Below, in pieces: positions 56,274-64,000 of a DNA stretch of 64,000 nt. The stretch covers positions 1 to 64,000 of the forward strand of contig NZ_RBZM01000015.1 of assembly GCF_003628305.1 (NCBI RefSeq), written 5' to 3'. The position numbers were made by a program, and so were the translations under genes. A model generated the notes under the pieces. The model was not told the origin of the DNA and did not search any database. It saw nothing but the letters and a program-made list of their open reading frames with translations. The stretch's first letter is position 1; each line of letters begins with the position of its first letter. This stretch comes from Cohnella endophytica. GTDB taxonomy: Bacteria; Bacillota; Bacilli; Paenibacillales; Paenibacillaceae.

Positions 56274-56555
56274 TTAGAGCCCGAACGGGTCTTCCTCGCG
56301 CTTGCGGGCTTCTTCCTTCAGGACGGTGTACATGCCGGCGACATCTTCCTTGCGGGTGGACTCGGCCAACCGCTCGATCTGCACGGTTAACGTCCGCTGC
56401 CCGAATTGGACGTCCAGCACGTCTCCAACTTTTACGGTGGCGCTCGGTTTAGCCTCTTTACCATTGAGAAGGACGCGCCCCTGTTCGGACACGTCCTTCG
56501 CAACGGTGCGGCGCTTAATAAGGCGCGACACCTTCAAAAACTTATCGAGACGCAT
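56274..56555 (-). CDS. rqcP: S4-domain RNA-binding protein RqcP (YabO)
   Basis: A 93-aa protein with an S4 domain at the N-terminus ('MRLDKFLKVSRLIKRRTVAK', 'GRVLLNGKEAKPSATVKVGD') and an acidic helical tail. B. subtilis YabO was renamed RqcP: it binds stalled 50S subunits with RqcH and supports Ala-tailing of incomplete chains. The gene lies 4 nt after hbs and ends at the bidirectional terminator. In B. subtilis yabP is next; here the two are about 26 kb apart. Confidence 0.95.
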   Translation of the reverse strand: MRLDKFLKVSRLIKRRTVAKDVSEQGRVLLNGKEAKPSATVKVGDVLDVQFGQRTLTVQIERLAESTRKEDVAGMYTVLKEEARKREEDPFGL

Positions 56556-56559
56556 CTAA

Positions 56560-56832
56560 TTACTTAACGGCGTCTTTCAGTTTGTTACCCGCTTTGAAAG
56601 CAGGAACTTTGGAAGCAGGGATCGTGATGGAGTTACCCGTTTGCGGGTTGCGGCCTACGCGGCCGGAGCGGCTGCGAGTTTCGAACGTGCCGAAGCCGAT
56701 CAGTTGTACTTTGTCTCCGCCAGCAAGAGCGTCGGTTACTTCGCCCAAGAAGCCATTCAATACGGATTCTACGTCTTTCTTCGTCAAGCCGCTTTTTTCT
56801 GCGATGTTGTTGATCAGGTCTGTTTTGTTCAT
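56560..56832 (-). CDS. hbs: DNA-binding protein HU
   Basis: A 90-aa histone-like protein that bends and compacts DNA. The sequence is canonical: 'MNKTDLINNIAEKSGLTKKD', 'GDKVQLIGFGTFETRSR' and the beta-arm signature 'GRNPQTGNSITIPASKVPAF'. The start has AGGAGG upstream. In B. subtilis hbs lies near spoIVA, so its place between yabN and rqcP is a lineage-specific arrangement. The 188 bp upstream are AT-rich and should hold the promoter; the nearest match (TTGGCA, 19 bp, CAGAAT) is weak. Confidence 0.97.
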   Translation of the reverse strand: MNKTDLINNIAEKSGLTKKDVESVLNGFLGEVTDALAGGDKVQLIGFGTFETRSRSGRVGRNPQTGNSITIPASKVPAFKAGNKLKDAVK

Positions 56833-57020
56833 GGTACGGAATTCCTCCTATGATCTTTACCTAAATTCGTCGGGCGAGCCCTTGAGCCGCCTGCAACGTT
56901 TGATTGTTTATTGCATGAAGTGTACTATTCTGTCCCTTGCTAAAAAAATCCTGCCAATTCGCAAAAAAATTTCTCGAAATAGGTAGAAAGTACGGGAAAA
57001 TCAGCGAATTTTAGGTCTTT

Positions 57021-58508
57021 TTAAGGTTTTACGCGCATTTTGGCCTCTCGCCACCAATTATCCATCTCTAACAAGTCAGTCTGCTCAAAAGTCCGTCCGC
57101 TTATACGCAGTTGCTCTTCGATGTACTTGAAACGCTCCGCGAACTTGCGATTCGTGCCCGCGAGAGCTTCTTCGGGATCTGCTTTGAGGAAACGGGAGGC
57201 ATTAACGACAGCGAACAGAAGATCGCCCAGTTCGTCCTTCTGACGCTCCGAAGATTCCTCTTTGGCCGCATGGCGCAGTTCTTGCAGCTCTTCCTCGATT
57301 TTATCGAACACGCCGGTCAGATCGGGCCAATCGAAGCCGACGCCGGACGCTTTCTTCTGGATCTTATGAGCGCGCGGGAGGGCGGGAAGATCCTTCGGAA
57401 GGCCGTCGAGGAGCGATAGGCGTTCTTCGCGTCCTTTGAGTTTCTTTTCTTCGGCTTTCATTTGCTCCCAGTTAGCCAGTGCTTCTTCCGCGTCTTGGGC
57501 ATTCTCGCCGCCGAAAACGTGAGGATGACGGAAAATCAGCTTATCGTTCAGCTCCGCAAGCACGTCGAACACGTCGAACGCACCGGTCTCCTCTTCCATC
57601 TGGCTATGCAGAAGCACTTGCAGAATCACGTCGCCGAACTCTTCCTTCATTCCGTCCGGATCGTCCAGATCGAGCGCTTCGATCGCTTCGAACGTCTCTT
57701 CGATAAAGTTGCGGCGAATAGATTGGTGCGTCTGCTCGCGATCCCACGGACAGCCTTCGGGGCTACGGAGAATCGAGACGATCTCGTGTAGCCGTTCAAA
57801 CGAACGACGGCGAAGGCGGTCGTCCGCGCTCGCCGGAACGTATACGAGCATGAGGTTGCCGTAAGTTTCCTGACGGTCGAGTTCATGAAGGGGGATTTGC
57901 CTGATGTTCTCTTGTCCGGCAACGCCGAGAGCTTGGCCTACGATGACCGGATGGTCGTCCGGGTAGACGCCCATCAGCGTCAGCTTCACTTCGGAAGCGG
58001 TAAAGGCGTCGTACACTTGCCCGATGACCGTGTGCAAGCGCGGGCGCAGATGCTCGCGGGACAAGTCGGCCGCGTCGAGAAGCTGGAAGCCTTCGATCGG
58101 ATCGAAGCCGAGCCGAGTAAACGCTTGATCGAGGAAGCTCTCGCCGCCGAGCAAGGCGAGCGAAACGCCTTCGCTGTCGGCGCGTTGGCGGAGCAGCTGA
58201 ACGGCGCGCTCCGCGACCATCGGATGGCCCGGAACCGCGTAGACGATTTTCTCGTCGGGATATTGCTTTGCGATATGGAGAAGCGAATTCGCGATCGCTT
58301 CGTATACGTCTTCGAAAGAATCGGACTGCTCGTACAGCGAGTCGAAAGACTCGAACGAGACGCCGCGGAGCTTAAGATCCGCAACCGCCGGATGATCCGC
58401 CGTGCGCAGGTAGCGACGCTTGGACTGCTCCAATACTTTAAGCGTGCCGAGCGTCAGTTGATCTTCTCCGCCGGAACCCAGTCCGACGACCGTTATGGAT
58501 GGTGGCAT
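57021..58508 (-). CDS. mazG: YabN: tetrapyrrole methylase-like domain fused to MazG pyrophosphohydrolase
   Basis: A 495-aa two-domain protein. Residues 1-225 form a TP_methylase domain ('ITVVGLGSGGEDQLTLGTLK', 'IVYAVPGHPMVAERAVQLL'). Residues ~240-490 are a MazG NTP pyrophosphohydrolase with 'SPEGCPWDREQTHQSIRRN', the metal-binding 'EETFEAIEALD' and 'EEFGDVILQVLLHSQ'. MazG removes abnormal nucleotides. The fusion is standard in Bacilli (YabN). Its upstream gap to the flippase contains the 52-bp repeat array. Confidence 0.95.
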   Translation of the reverse strand: MPPSITVVGLGSGGEDQLTLGTLKVLEQSKRRYLRTADHPAVADLKLRGVSFESFDSLYEQSDSFEDVYEAIANSLLHIAKQYPDEKIVYAVPGHPMVAERAVQLLRQRADSEGVSLALLGGESFLDQAFTRLGFDPIEGFQLLDAADLSREHLRPRLHTVIGQVYDAFTASEVKLTLMGVYPDDHPVIVGQALGVAGQENIRQIPLHELDRQETYGNLMLVYVPASADDRLRRRSFERLHEIVSILRSPEGCPWDREQTHQSIRRNFIEETFEAIEALDLDDPDGMKEEFGDVILQVLLHSQMEEETGAFDVFDVLAELNDKLIFRHPHVFGGENAQDAEEALANWEQMKAEEKKLKGREERLSLLDGLPKDLPALPRAHKIQKKASGVGFDWPDLTGVFDKIEEELQELRHAAKEESSERQKDELGDLLFAVVNASRFLKADPEEALAGTNRKFAERFKYIEEQLRISGRTFEQTDLLEMDNWWREAKMRVKP

Positions 58509-58586
58509 TGTGGTGGATCATCCTTTCTTGGTTGAGCTTGCGTGCTAGGAATCCGCTCGAATCGGCGACAGCTCCAACGCCGCTTA

Positions 58587-58970
58587 GGCGGGAGTTAGTC
58601 GGTTTGGGCGAGTAACTATGTGCTGGGAGTACCTCTTCGGCGGGAGTTAGTCGGTTTGGGCGAGTAACTACGTGCCGGAAGCGCCTCTTGGGCGGGAGTT
58701 AGTCGGTTTGAGCGAGTAACTACGTGCCGGAAGCGCCTCTTGGGCGGGAGTTAGTCGGTTTGAGCGAGTAACTACGTGCTGAGAGTACCTCTGAACAGCC
58801 AGTTAGTCGATTATTTCGAGTAACTCCATGCTGGAAGTACCTGCGAACCGCCAGTTAGTCGATTATTTCGAGTAACTCCGTGCTGGGAGCCCCTCAAACC
58901 GCCAACTATTCGGTTTTTTCGAGTAACTCCGTGCTGGGAGTACCTCTAACCCGCCAACAACTCTAACTCT
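58587..58970 (+). repeat. tandem array of about eight 52-bp units
   Basis: The AGTTAGTCG core recurs with a 52-bp period (51 once): units begin at about 58587, 58639, 58691, 58743, 58797, 58849, 58900 and 58952. Each has an imperfect inverted repeat GTTAGTCG...CGAGTAAC and a 'GTGCTGGGAGTACCTC'-like block. Units 1-4 read GGCGGGAGTTAGTCGGTTT and units 5-6 CCGCCAGTTAGTCGATTAT, so the array has two sub-families; the last two units are degenerate. No spacers and no coding potential. It fills most of the 487-bp gap between yabN and the flippase gene. Confidence 0.93.
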
Positions 58971-58995
58971 GCCCGCTGTTCCCCCGAGGGTAAAG

Positions 58996-60774
58996 CTACT
59001 CGGAATGCGAGGCCGATGAACTGTCTCTGCCTTTATGTAACGTAGGGATGCGCAGCAACCAGGCGTCAATTCGGCTGCCGGAGATGCCCGGCAGCTCGCG
59101 CCATTGCTGCGGAGCGACGGCGCCCAAGGCGACGAGCGCCGCGGCGAAGACGGCGGCTCCGACGGCGACGCCCGGCAGGGCGACGAGGAGGGCCCCGACG
59201 CGCGCGGGCAGAGCGGCGGTAACCGCGTCTAACGCGAGCGCGACAAGCGCGACCGCGGCCGCCATAGCGGCCAGAGCAGCGCCTGAGCGCCATGCGAGCG
59301 AAGCGCGCGGGGCGGGCAGTTGGACGCGCTGACGCAAGGACAGCGCGTTAAGCACCGCCGCAGCGGCGAAGGCGCCGGCCATGGCGACTGCCGCGCCGTT
59401 GATGCCGTACGCGGGCACTAGCACCGCGTTGAGCGTTAGCTTGAGCAGCGCGGCGGCGGCCAAGTTCACGGCAGGCGACCGCAAGTCGCCCATGCCTTGC
59501 AGCAACGCCGCGCTCACCGCCTGCAGGGTGCCGCCCGCCGCGGCCAACCCCACGATCGCCATCGCGGCGGTGCCGCTGCGATCGGAGAACAAAGCCTCGT
59601 TGATCGGCGCGGAGAGCAGCGCCAGCCCGATCGCGGACGCGCACCCGACCCACCATGCGAATCGCATGGCGAATTGGGCTCGCGCCGCGAACTCCGCGGA
59701 ATCGCCGCGGGCTCTAGCCGCCGTCAGCGCGGGTACGATCGCCGCGGCTGCACCGGCCGCCGCCATAGTCACGAGTTGCAGCAGCGCGATGCCCCGGTTG
59801 TAAACGCCGAATTGGGCGATCGCCCGGAGCGAGTCATCCGCCGAACCCCCCTGCTGCAAAAATCGCGGAATCGAGAATGCGTCGATTAGCCCAAACAGCG
59901 GCGCGACGACCGATGCGATCGCGACCGGAATGGCCACGAGAGCGATCCGCTTCACCAGAGCTCGCCTCGTCTCCGGCAGCTTAACGAATCGCGAACCGGA
60001 TATTCCATTATCTGTTCCCGCGTTTTCTCCATCGCCGACTCCTGCGGCCTTGAAGCTTTTCCGTGCTCCCGTCGCCCGAATGACGATGGGCTTATTGCTT
60101 CCGCGCATGGATTGCCACAGCATCGCGACAAGTCCCGCGATCGCGCCGGTCGCCAATCCGCCGTGAACGGCCGCTGCCGTCGCGGAAGGCGACCAAGCGG
60201 CGTCTACCGCCCAGATCAGCGCCACGAGCATAAACGTCACGCGCGCGGTTTGCTCGGACAGCTGCGATAGCGCCGGACGCAACATATTCATTCGACCTTG
60301 ACTGTAACCTCTAAGTACTGCCGTCGCGGGTGCGAACAGCAATGCCAGAGACGACATACGGATTGCGGGAGCAGCGTCGTCCAGCTTCATCCAATGAGCG
60401 AAAGTATCCGCGCCAAGCCAAAGAATGCCGAACATGAGCAGGCCGCTTAGGCTTAATAGCCCCAGCGCCCACCGAAGAACGCGTTGCGCCCCTTGTTCGT
60501 CCCCATGCGCCGTTCTCTCGGCCACGAGCACGCTGACGGCGACGGGAATACCTGCCGAAGCCAGCGTCATCCACATGACCGCCAGCGCGTAGACCGCGCT
60601 GTACAAGCCGAACACTTCGTCGCCGGCCATGTTCTGCAGCGGTATTTTCTGCAACGTACCGATCAACTTAGAGAGCAAAGCCGCCCCGCCTAGCAGAGCC
60701 GCCCCTTGCCATAACGCCTTTTTCCCCATCTCCTGGGGTTCCACTTCGATTCGCATCCTGGATCCATTCCCCAT
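58996..60774 (-). CDS. MOP-superfamily polysaccharide flippase (YabM/SpoVB/MurJ-like)
   Basis: A 592-aa membrane protein with about 14 TM segments; 'LLGGAALLSKLIGTLQKIPL' at the N-terminus is the MVF/SpoVB signature. YabM and SpoVB-type proteins flip lipid-linked precursors or polysaccharide units across the membrane. The locus next to yabN and spoVT corresponds to B. subtilis yabM. The C-terminal third is strikingly Ala-rich and GC-rich compared with neighbouring genes. It is longer than YabM because of an insert around residues 245-265 and a C-terminal extension. Start codon usage is uncertain (another ATG at 60756). Confidence 0.9.
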   Translation of the reverse strand: MGNGSRMRIEVEPQEMGKKALWQGAALLGGAALLSKLIGTLQKIPLQNMAGDEVFGLYSAVYALAVMWMTLASAGIPVAVSVLVAERTAHGDEQGAQRVLRWALGLLSLSGLLMFGILWLGADTFAHWMKLDDAAPAIRMSSLALLFAPATAVLRGYSQGRMNMLRPALSQLSEQTARVTFMLVALIWAVDAAWSPSATAAAVHGGLATGAIAGLVAMLWQSMRGSNKPIVIRATGARKSFKAAGVGDGENAGTDNGISGSRFVKLPETRRALVKRIALVAIPVAIASVVAPLFGLIDAFSIPRFLQQGGSADDSLRAIAQFGVYNRGIALLQLVTMAAAGAAAAIVPALTAARARGDSAEFAARAQFAMRFAWWVGCASAIGLALLSAPINEALFSDRSGTAAMAIVGLAAAGGTLQAVSAALLQGMGDLRSPAVNLAAAALLKLTLNAVLVPAYGINGAAVAMAGAFAAAAVLNALSLRQRVQLPAPRASLAWRSGAALAAMAAAVALVALALDAVTAALPARVGALLVALPGVAVGAAVFAAALVALGAVAPQQWRELPGISGSRIDAWLLRIPTLHKGRDSSSASHSE

Positions 60775-60862
60775 TCCCGCGCCTTGCGAACAATCCGATT
60801 TCCCGCTTCCTTATTCTCCCGGTGCATGCTCGTGATTCGATTATAAACGAAAGCCGCATAGC

Positions 60863-60917
60863 AAAAAAGCTTCCCGGAGAACAGATTGCGCCTCTGTTTC
60901 TATCCGAGAAACTTTTT
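60863..60917 (-). terminator. strong intrinsic terminator of spoVT
   Basis: On the minus strand AAAAAGTTTCTCGG pairs over 14 bp (two G-U wobbles) with CCGGGAAGCTTTTT; the enclosed sequence forms a second AACAGA/TCTGTT hairpin, and a run of T follows (60863-60868). It lies 20 nt past the spoVT stop codon. Confidence 0.8.
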
Positions 60918-60936
60918 CGCCTTTGCGGCTATGATA

Positions 60937-61479
60937 TTACTGCTCCATTTGCTTCGCCAAGAAGCCCGCCGCCGTCTCCACCATCTTGCTCTCCATATCG
61001 GCCATGTTTACGGATTCGTCCTTGCTCAGCAAGACTACGGTGCCGATAGGATCGCCGCCGGCGACGATCGGAGCCGCTACGAACGAACTGATCGTTTCAT
61101 TGACGTCGCGCAGCACTTCGTAGCTCCCCGAGCTCGTTTCCAATACGATTTTACGGTTTTCCATGCAGCTCTCGAGGACGTTTCCGATCGCCTTGTCGAG
61201 ATATTCTTTCTTGGATGCTCCGGCTACCGCGATGAAAGTGTCGCGGTCGGAAATCATGGCGATATGCCCCGTGCTCTCCGATAAAGATTCCGCGTACTCC
61301 TTGGCGAAATCGCCTAACTCGCCGATCGGCGAATATTTTTTAAGGATGACTTCCCCGTCGCGATCCACGAAAATTTCCAGAGGATCTCCTTCTCGGATAC
61401 GGAGCGTGCGACGAATTTCTTTCGGAATGACGACCCGTCCGAGGTCATCAATACGGCGTACAATCCCGGTTGCTTTCAT
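60937..61479 (-). CDS. spoVT: stage V sporulation regulator SpoVT
   Basis: A 180-aa transcription factor with an AbrB-type swapped-hairpin DNA-binding domain at the N-terminus ('MKATGIVRRIDDLGRVVIPK', 'LRIREGDPLEIFVDRDGEVI') and a GAF domain after residue 55. SpoVT tunes sigma-G-dependent genes in the forespore and affects germination. Length is normal. Transcription is probably from the sigma-G-type promoter at 61600-61630, and it ends at a strong terminator. Confidence 0.97.
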   Translation of the reverse strand: MKATGIVRRIDDLGRVVIPKEIRRTLRIREGDPLEIFVDRDGEVILKKYSPIGELGDFAKEYAESLSESTGHIAMISDRDTFIAVAGASKKEYLDKAIGNVLESCMENRKIVLETSSGSYEVLRDVNETISSFVAAPIVAGGDPIGTVVLLSKDESVNMADMESKMVETAAGFLAKQMEQ

Positions 61480-61599
61480 GCTCGTGTTGCCCCACTTTCA
61501 TTGGTGTATTCGCTCTGCTCTCGCCGGCGCGAATGACTTGCCGGCCTTTATGACGAACGCTTGTACAATCGGAAAAAGGTGACATGGAATCTTGATATG

Positions 61600-61630
61600 T
61601 AGTATTCAACCTCTCCCATTTTCTTATGCG
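61600..61630 (-). promoter_or_regulatory. candidate sigma-G promoter of spoVT
   Basis: The minus strand shows CGCATA (61625-61630), an 18-bp spacer and AATACTA (61600-61606), close to the sigma-G consensus (GMATA / CATNNTA). B. subtilis spoVT is sigma-G dependent, which supports this reading. The leader would be about 115 nt. Confidence 0.5.
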
Positions 61631-61698
61631 TTCCCCCTCGGCTGGAGGAAACACCCGTTGCAACCATGAGCTGCTCGACTTGAACTCGCCGCCTTGCC

Positions 61699-61740
61699 AA
61701 AAACCGGCAAGCCCGGCCTCATAGAGGCAAGCTTGCCGGT
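61699..61740 (-). terminator. intrinsic terminator of the metN-metI-metQ operon
   Basis: ACCGGCAAGC pairs with GCTTGCCGGT (10 bp), with an inner GCCTC-ATA-GAGGC hairpin, followed on the minus strand by a run of T. It lies 24 nt past the metQ stop codon. Confidence 0.85.
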
Positions 61741-61763
61741 TCGCTCCATAATGCGGTACCGGT

Positions 61764-62660
61764 CTAGAACGCCGGAACGACCGCCACGCCATACGTATCT
61801 TCGATGAACTTCTTGACGTCCGGCGAAGTTAACGCGGCGTCGAGTTTCTTGATCGCGTCGCCGTTCTCGTCGCCTTTGCGCACGACGATCACGTTCGCGT
61901 ACGGAGAGTTCGCGTCTTCGCGGAACAAGGCGGAATTCGGATCGAGCTTGGCTTCGAGCACCAGATTGGTATTGATGATCGCTCCGTCCAAGTCGGGCAG
62001 CGAACGGGGAAGCGTCGCGGAATCCGCTTCGATGAACTTCAGCTTCAGCGGGTTTTCCACGATGTCTTTCGGCGTTGCCTCGTACGTCGTGATCCCTTCT
62101 TTCAGCTTGATCAGACCTTGCTGCTCGAGCAAGGCAAGCGCGCGGTATTCGTTGGACGGGTTGTTCGGAATGCCGATCTTGGCGCCTTCTTTGATCTCGT
62201 CCTTGGATTTGAGCTTGTCGGAATAGAAGCCGATCGGTTCGACGTGAACTTTCGTCGTCACGACGAAATCGTAGCCTTTCTCGCCTTTTACCGAATCGAG
62301 GTAAGGCACGTGCTGGAAATAATTCGCGTCGATCTGCTTCTCCTGCAAGGCGGGATTCAACTGTCCTTCGTCGTCGAATACGACGACATCGAGGTTAACT
62401 CCCTGCTCCTTGAGCGCCGGTTTGACGTGCTCTAGGATGACGGCATGCGGAACCGCCGCCGCTCCGATCTTCAACGTAACTTCCGTCGCCGGGGAAGCCG
62501 AAGGCGATGCAGACTCCGAAGGACTTGCCGACTCGGTAGAGGCCGACTGGCTAGCCGATGGCGAGGCCTCGTTATTGTTATTTTTCGAGCCGCACCCCGC
62601 AATCACCGTGCTAATCGCAACGAATAACGCAATAAGGACAACCAGGCTTTTCTTTGACAT
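61764..62660 (-). CDS. metQ: methionine-binding lipoprotein (NlpA/MetQ family)
   Basis: A 298-aa lipoprotein that binds methionine outside the membrane for MetNI. The signal has lipobox 'VIAGC', then a low-complexity Ser/Pro/Ala/Glu linker (about residues 30-60), then the NlpA fold ('VTLKIGAAAVPHAVILEHVK', 'QIDANYFQHVPYL', 'KIGIPNNPSNEYRALALLE', 'DLDGAIINTNL'). ATG 62660 with GGAGAGA 5 nt upstream is preferred to GTG 62672. Last gene of the operon; other NlpA ligands are possible but metNI context favours methionine. Confidence 0.92.
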   Translation of the reverse strand: MSKKSLVVLIALFVAISTVIAGCGSKNNNNEASPSASQSASTESASPSESASPSASPATEVTLKIGAAAVPHAVILEHVKPALKEQGVNLDVVVFDDEGQLNPALQEKQIDANYFQHVPYLDSVKGEKGYDFVVTTKVHVEPIGFYSDKLKSKDEIKEGAKIGIPNNPSNEYRALALLEQQGLIKLKEGITTYEATPKDIVENPLKLKFIEADSATLPRSLPDLDGAIINTNLVLEAKLDPNSALFREDANSPYANVIVVRKGDENGDAIKKLDAALTSPDVKKFIEDTYGVAVVPAF

Positions 62661-62721
62661 TTCTCTCTCCACTCCCGCTCTCTTTTTAATGGTCTATGTG
62701 ATGAATCCGTAAAACCTCCGA

Positions 62722-63390
62722 CTACTCCGTACGATGCCTTCTTCTGTCGATGGACTTGGCGATGGAGTCGCCCGTCCACTGGATCGCCTGTACTAGCAGG
62801 ATGATAACGATCACGGTTGCGAACATAATATCCTCGCGGAACCGCTGGTACCCGAACCGGATCGCCAAGCTACCCAACCCTCCTGCGCCGATCGCCCCCG
62901 CCACGGCCGTCAACTCGGCAATCGCGATAACCGCGATCGTAAGGCTGCGAACGAGAGCAGGAAGAGCTTCAGGCAGCAATACGCGGAAAATAATCGCGAA
63001 CGGAGACGCGCCGAACGACTTGGCCGCTTCGATTTTCCCGACCGCCACTTCCTTCAATGCGCTTTCGACGATTCGCCCTAAGAAGGGCGCCGCTCCGATA
63101 GACAACGACACGATCGCGGCCGTCGGACCTAGCGAGGTACCTACGACCCATCTCGCGAAGGGCAATAAGAGCACGATCAGAATAATGAAAGGCAAGGAAC
63201 GCACGCTATTAATAGCGAGACTTACGATCCGATTAACTACCCTCGCCTCCAGTACGCCGCCTTTTTCCGTAACGACAAGCGTTATTCCTAAGAACAAGCC
63301 GAGAACAATGGCGAATACCGAAGACCAAACGAGCATGTAGAGCGTTTGGCGTAATCCTTCCCAGAGCAACTCAAGCAGATCGTCTCTCAT
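62722..63390 (-). CDS. metI: methionine ABC transporter permease
   Basis: A 222-aa permease with five predicted TM segments and the MetI-type cytoplasmic loop 'VVGTSLGPTAAIVSLSIGAA' through 'ALKEVAVGKIEAAKSFGASP', containing the EAA-like ATPase contact. Its ATG overlaps the metN stop codon (ATGA). It forms the channel of the MetNIQ importer. Confidence 0.94.
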   Translation of the reverse strand: MRDDLLELLWEGLRQTLYMLVWSSVFAIVLGLFLGITLVVTEKGGVLEARVVNRIVSLAINSVRSLPFIILIVLLLPFARWVVGTSLGPTAAIVSLSIGAAPFLGRIVESALKEVAVGKIEAAKSFGASPFAIIFRVLLPEALPALVRSLTIAVIAIAELTAVAGAIGAGGLGSLAIRFGYQRFREDIMFATVIVIILLVQAIQWTGDSIAKSIDRRRHRTE

Positions 63391-64000
63391 ATCCCCGCCC
63401 CGACCCCCTCGACCGCAAACCGCTTTTTCCTGTAATGCTCGACGATATGGACGAACCTTCGCGCCGTATCGCTCTCCGGATACAGGAAGAATTTATCGAC
63501 CGAACCGGTCTCCACGATCTTCCCTTGCTCGATGACGGCAACGTTATTGCACGCATGCTGCAGAACGTCGAGCTCGTGAGTAATCAACACGACCGTGAGT
63601 TCCAGCTTGCGGTTAATGTCCCGAAGCAGCTCTAGGATCGAGTAGGTCGTCTGCGGATCGAGAGCGGACGTAGCTTCGTCGCACAGGAGGACGTCGGGCT
63701 CGTTTACTAGCGCCCGGGCGATGCCGACGCGTTGCTTCTGGCCGCCGCTGAGCTGGGAAGGGTACGCCTTCTCCTTGTCCCCGAGCTGCACCAGCTCCAA
63801 CACTTCACAAACCCTTTTTCGGATCGTCGCTTTATCGCAGCCCGCGACTTTCAGAGGAAACGCGACGTTGTGGAAAACCGTCTTCCCCTCAAACAGGTTG
63901 AACTGCTGGAAAACCATCCCGATTTTCCTTCTCGCCTGCCGCAGCTGACTCTCCTTCAACCCCGTCAACACCGTGTCTCCAATGGCGATGCTGCCCTTAT
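63387..64000 (-). CDS. metN: methionine ABC transporter ATPase (N-terminus beyond right edge)
   Basis: Only the last ~204 codons are in the window. Visible are the Q loop in 'RRKIGMVFQQFNLFEGKTV', the ABC signature 'LSGGQKQRVGIARALV', Walker B 'DVLLCDEATSALDPQ' and the switch His in 'VVLITHELDVLQ'. The protein ends about 20 residues after 'FFLYPESDTARRFVHIVEHY', without the ~100-residue C-terminal NIL/ACT regulatory domain normal for MetN. The frame is open to base 64000 and reads sensibly (KGSIAIGDTVLTGL), so this is a true partial gene. Any SAM riboswitch would be outside. Confidence 0.93.
   Translation of the reverse strand, partial: KGSIAIGDTVLTGLKESQLRQARRKIGMVFQQFNLFEGKTVFHNVAFPLKVAGCDKATIRKRVCEVLELVQLGDKEKAYPSQLSGGQKQRVGIARALVNEPDVLLCDEATSALDPQTTYSILELLRDINRKLELTVVLITHELDVLQHACNNVAVIEQGKIVETGSVDKFFLYPESDTARRFVHIVEHYRKKRFAVEGVGAGI

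Overview
The window looks like a chromosome segment close to the replication origin of a spore-forming Firmicute of the Paenibacillaceae type (Cohnella/Paenibacillus-like). The evidence is the 16S rRNA 5' end, several sporulation genes (spoIIE, yabP, yabQ, spoVT), good Shine-Dalgarno sites, sigma-A promoters, and a gene order that, read on the minus strand, follows the Bacillus subtilis spoVT-yabM-yabN-yabO-yabP-yabQ-divIC-yabR-spoIIE-yabS-yabT-tilS-hpt-ftsH-coaX-hslO-yacD-cysK-pab/fol-dusB-lysS-rrn block. Genus assignment is an inference from memory.

Layout. 1-0.5 kb: start of a 16S gene with leader and promoter. 0.5-8.6 kb: lysS, greA behind a consensus sigma-A promoter, then a compact folate operon (pabB-pabA-pabC-folP-folB-folK-dusB). 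8.7-10.9 kb: an inserted plus-strand pair, a PadR repressor and a 14-TM drug/H+ antiporter. 10.9-24.3 kb: cysK, a PrsA-like lipoprotein, hslO, coaX coupled to nadC-nadB-nadA, ftsH, hpt, tilS, a YabT-like kinase and YabS. 24.4-25.3 kb: two adjoining tandem-repeat arrays with 102-bp and 51-bp units. 25.5-30.4 kb: spoIIE with a Spo0A-type promoter, then yabR, divIC, yabQ, yabP. 30.5-56.1 kb: a catabolic island of about 25.5 kb lying exactly between yabP and yabO (rqcP), which are adjacent in B. subtilis. 56.2-64 kb: rqcP, hbs, yabN/mazG, a third array (52-bp units), a YabM/SpoVB-type flippase, spoVT and a metNIQ methionine importer that runs off the right edge.

The island looks like a self-contained carbohydrate system. 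A YesM/YesN-like two-component system and a secreted beta-helix protein lie on the plus strand. A serine hydrolase and a roughly 17-kb operon lie on the minus strand: lipoprotein sugar-binding protein, two permeases, a beta-propeller protein, M81 metallopeptidase, IlvD/Edd dehydratase, SDR, GH39 enzyme, large alpha-L-rhamnosidase-like hydrolase, class III aminotransferase, glycerate kinase, FAH-family hydrolase and, past a terminator, a lactonase. No sugar-ABC ATPase is present, so a shared MsmX-type ATPase is expected. The most notable signal is a 45-bp element present three times. Each copy holds two direct half-sites 21 bp apart and ends exactly 19 bp before a -10 hexamer, in front of the transporter operon, the serine hydrolase gene and the beta-helix gene. 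I read it as the operator of the island's AraC-type response regulator and as the definition of its regulon.
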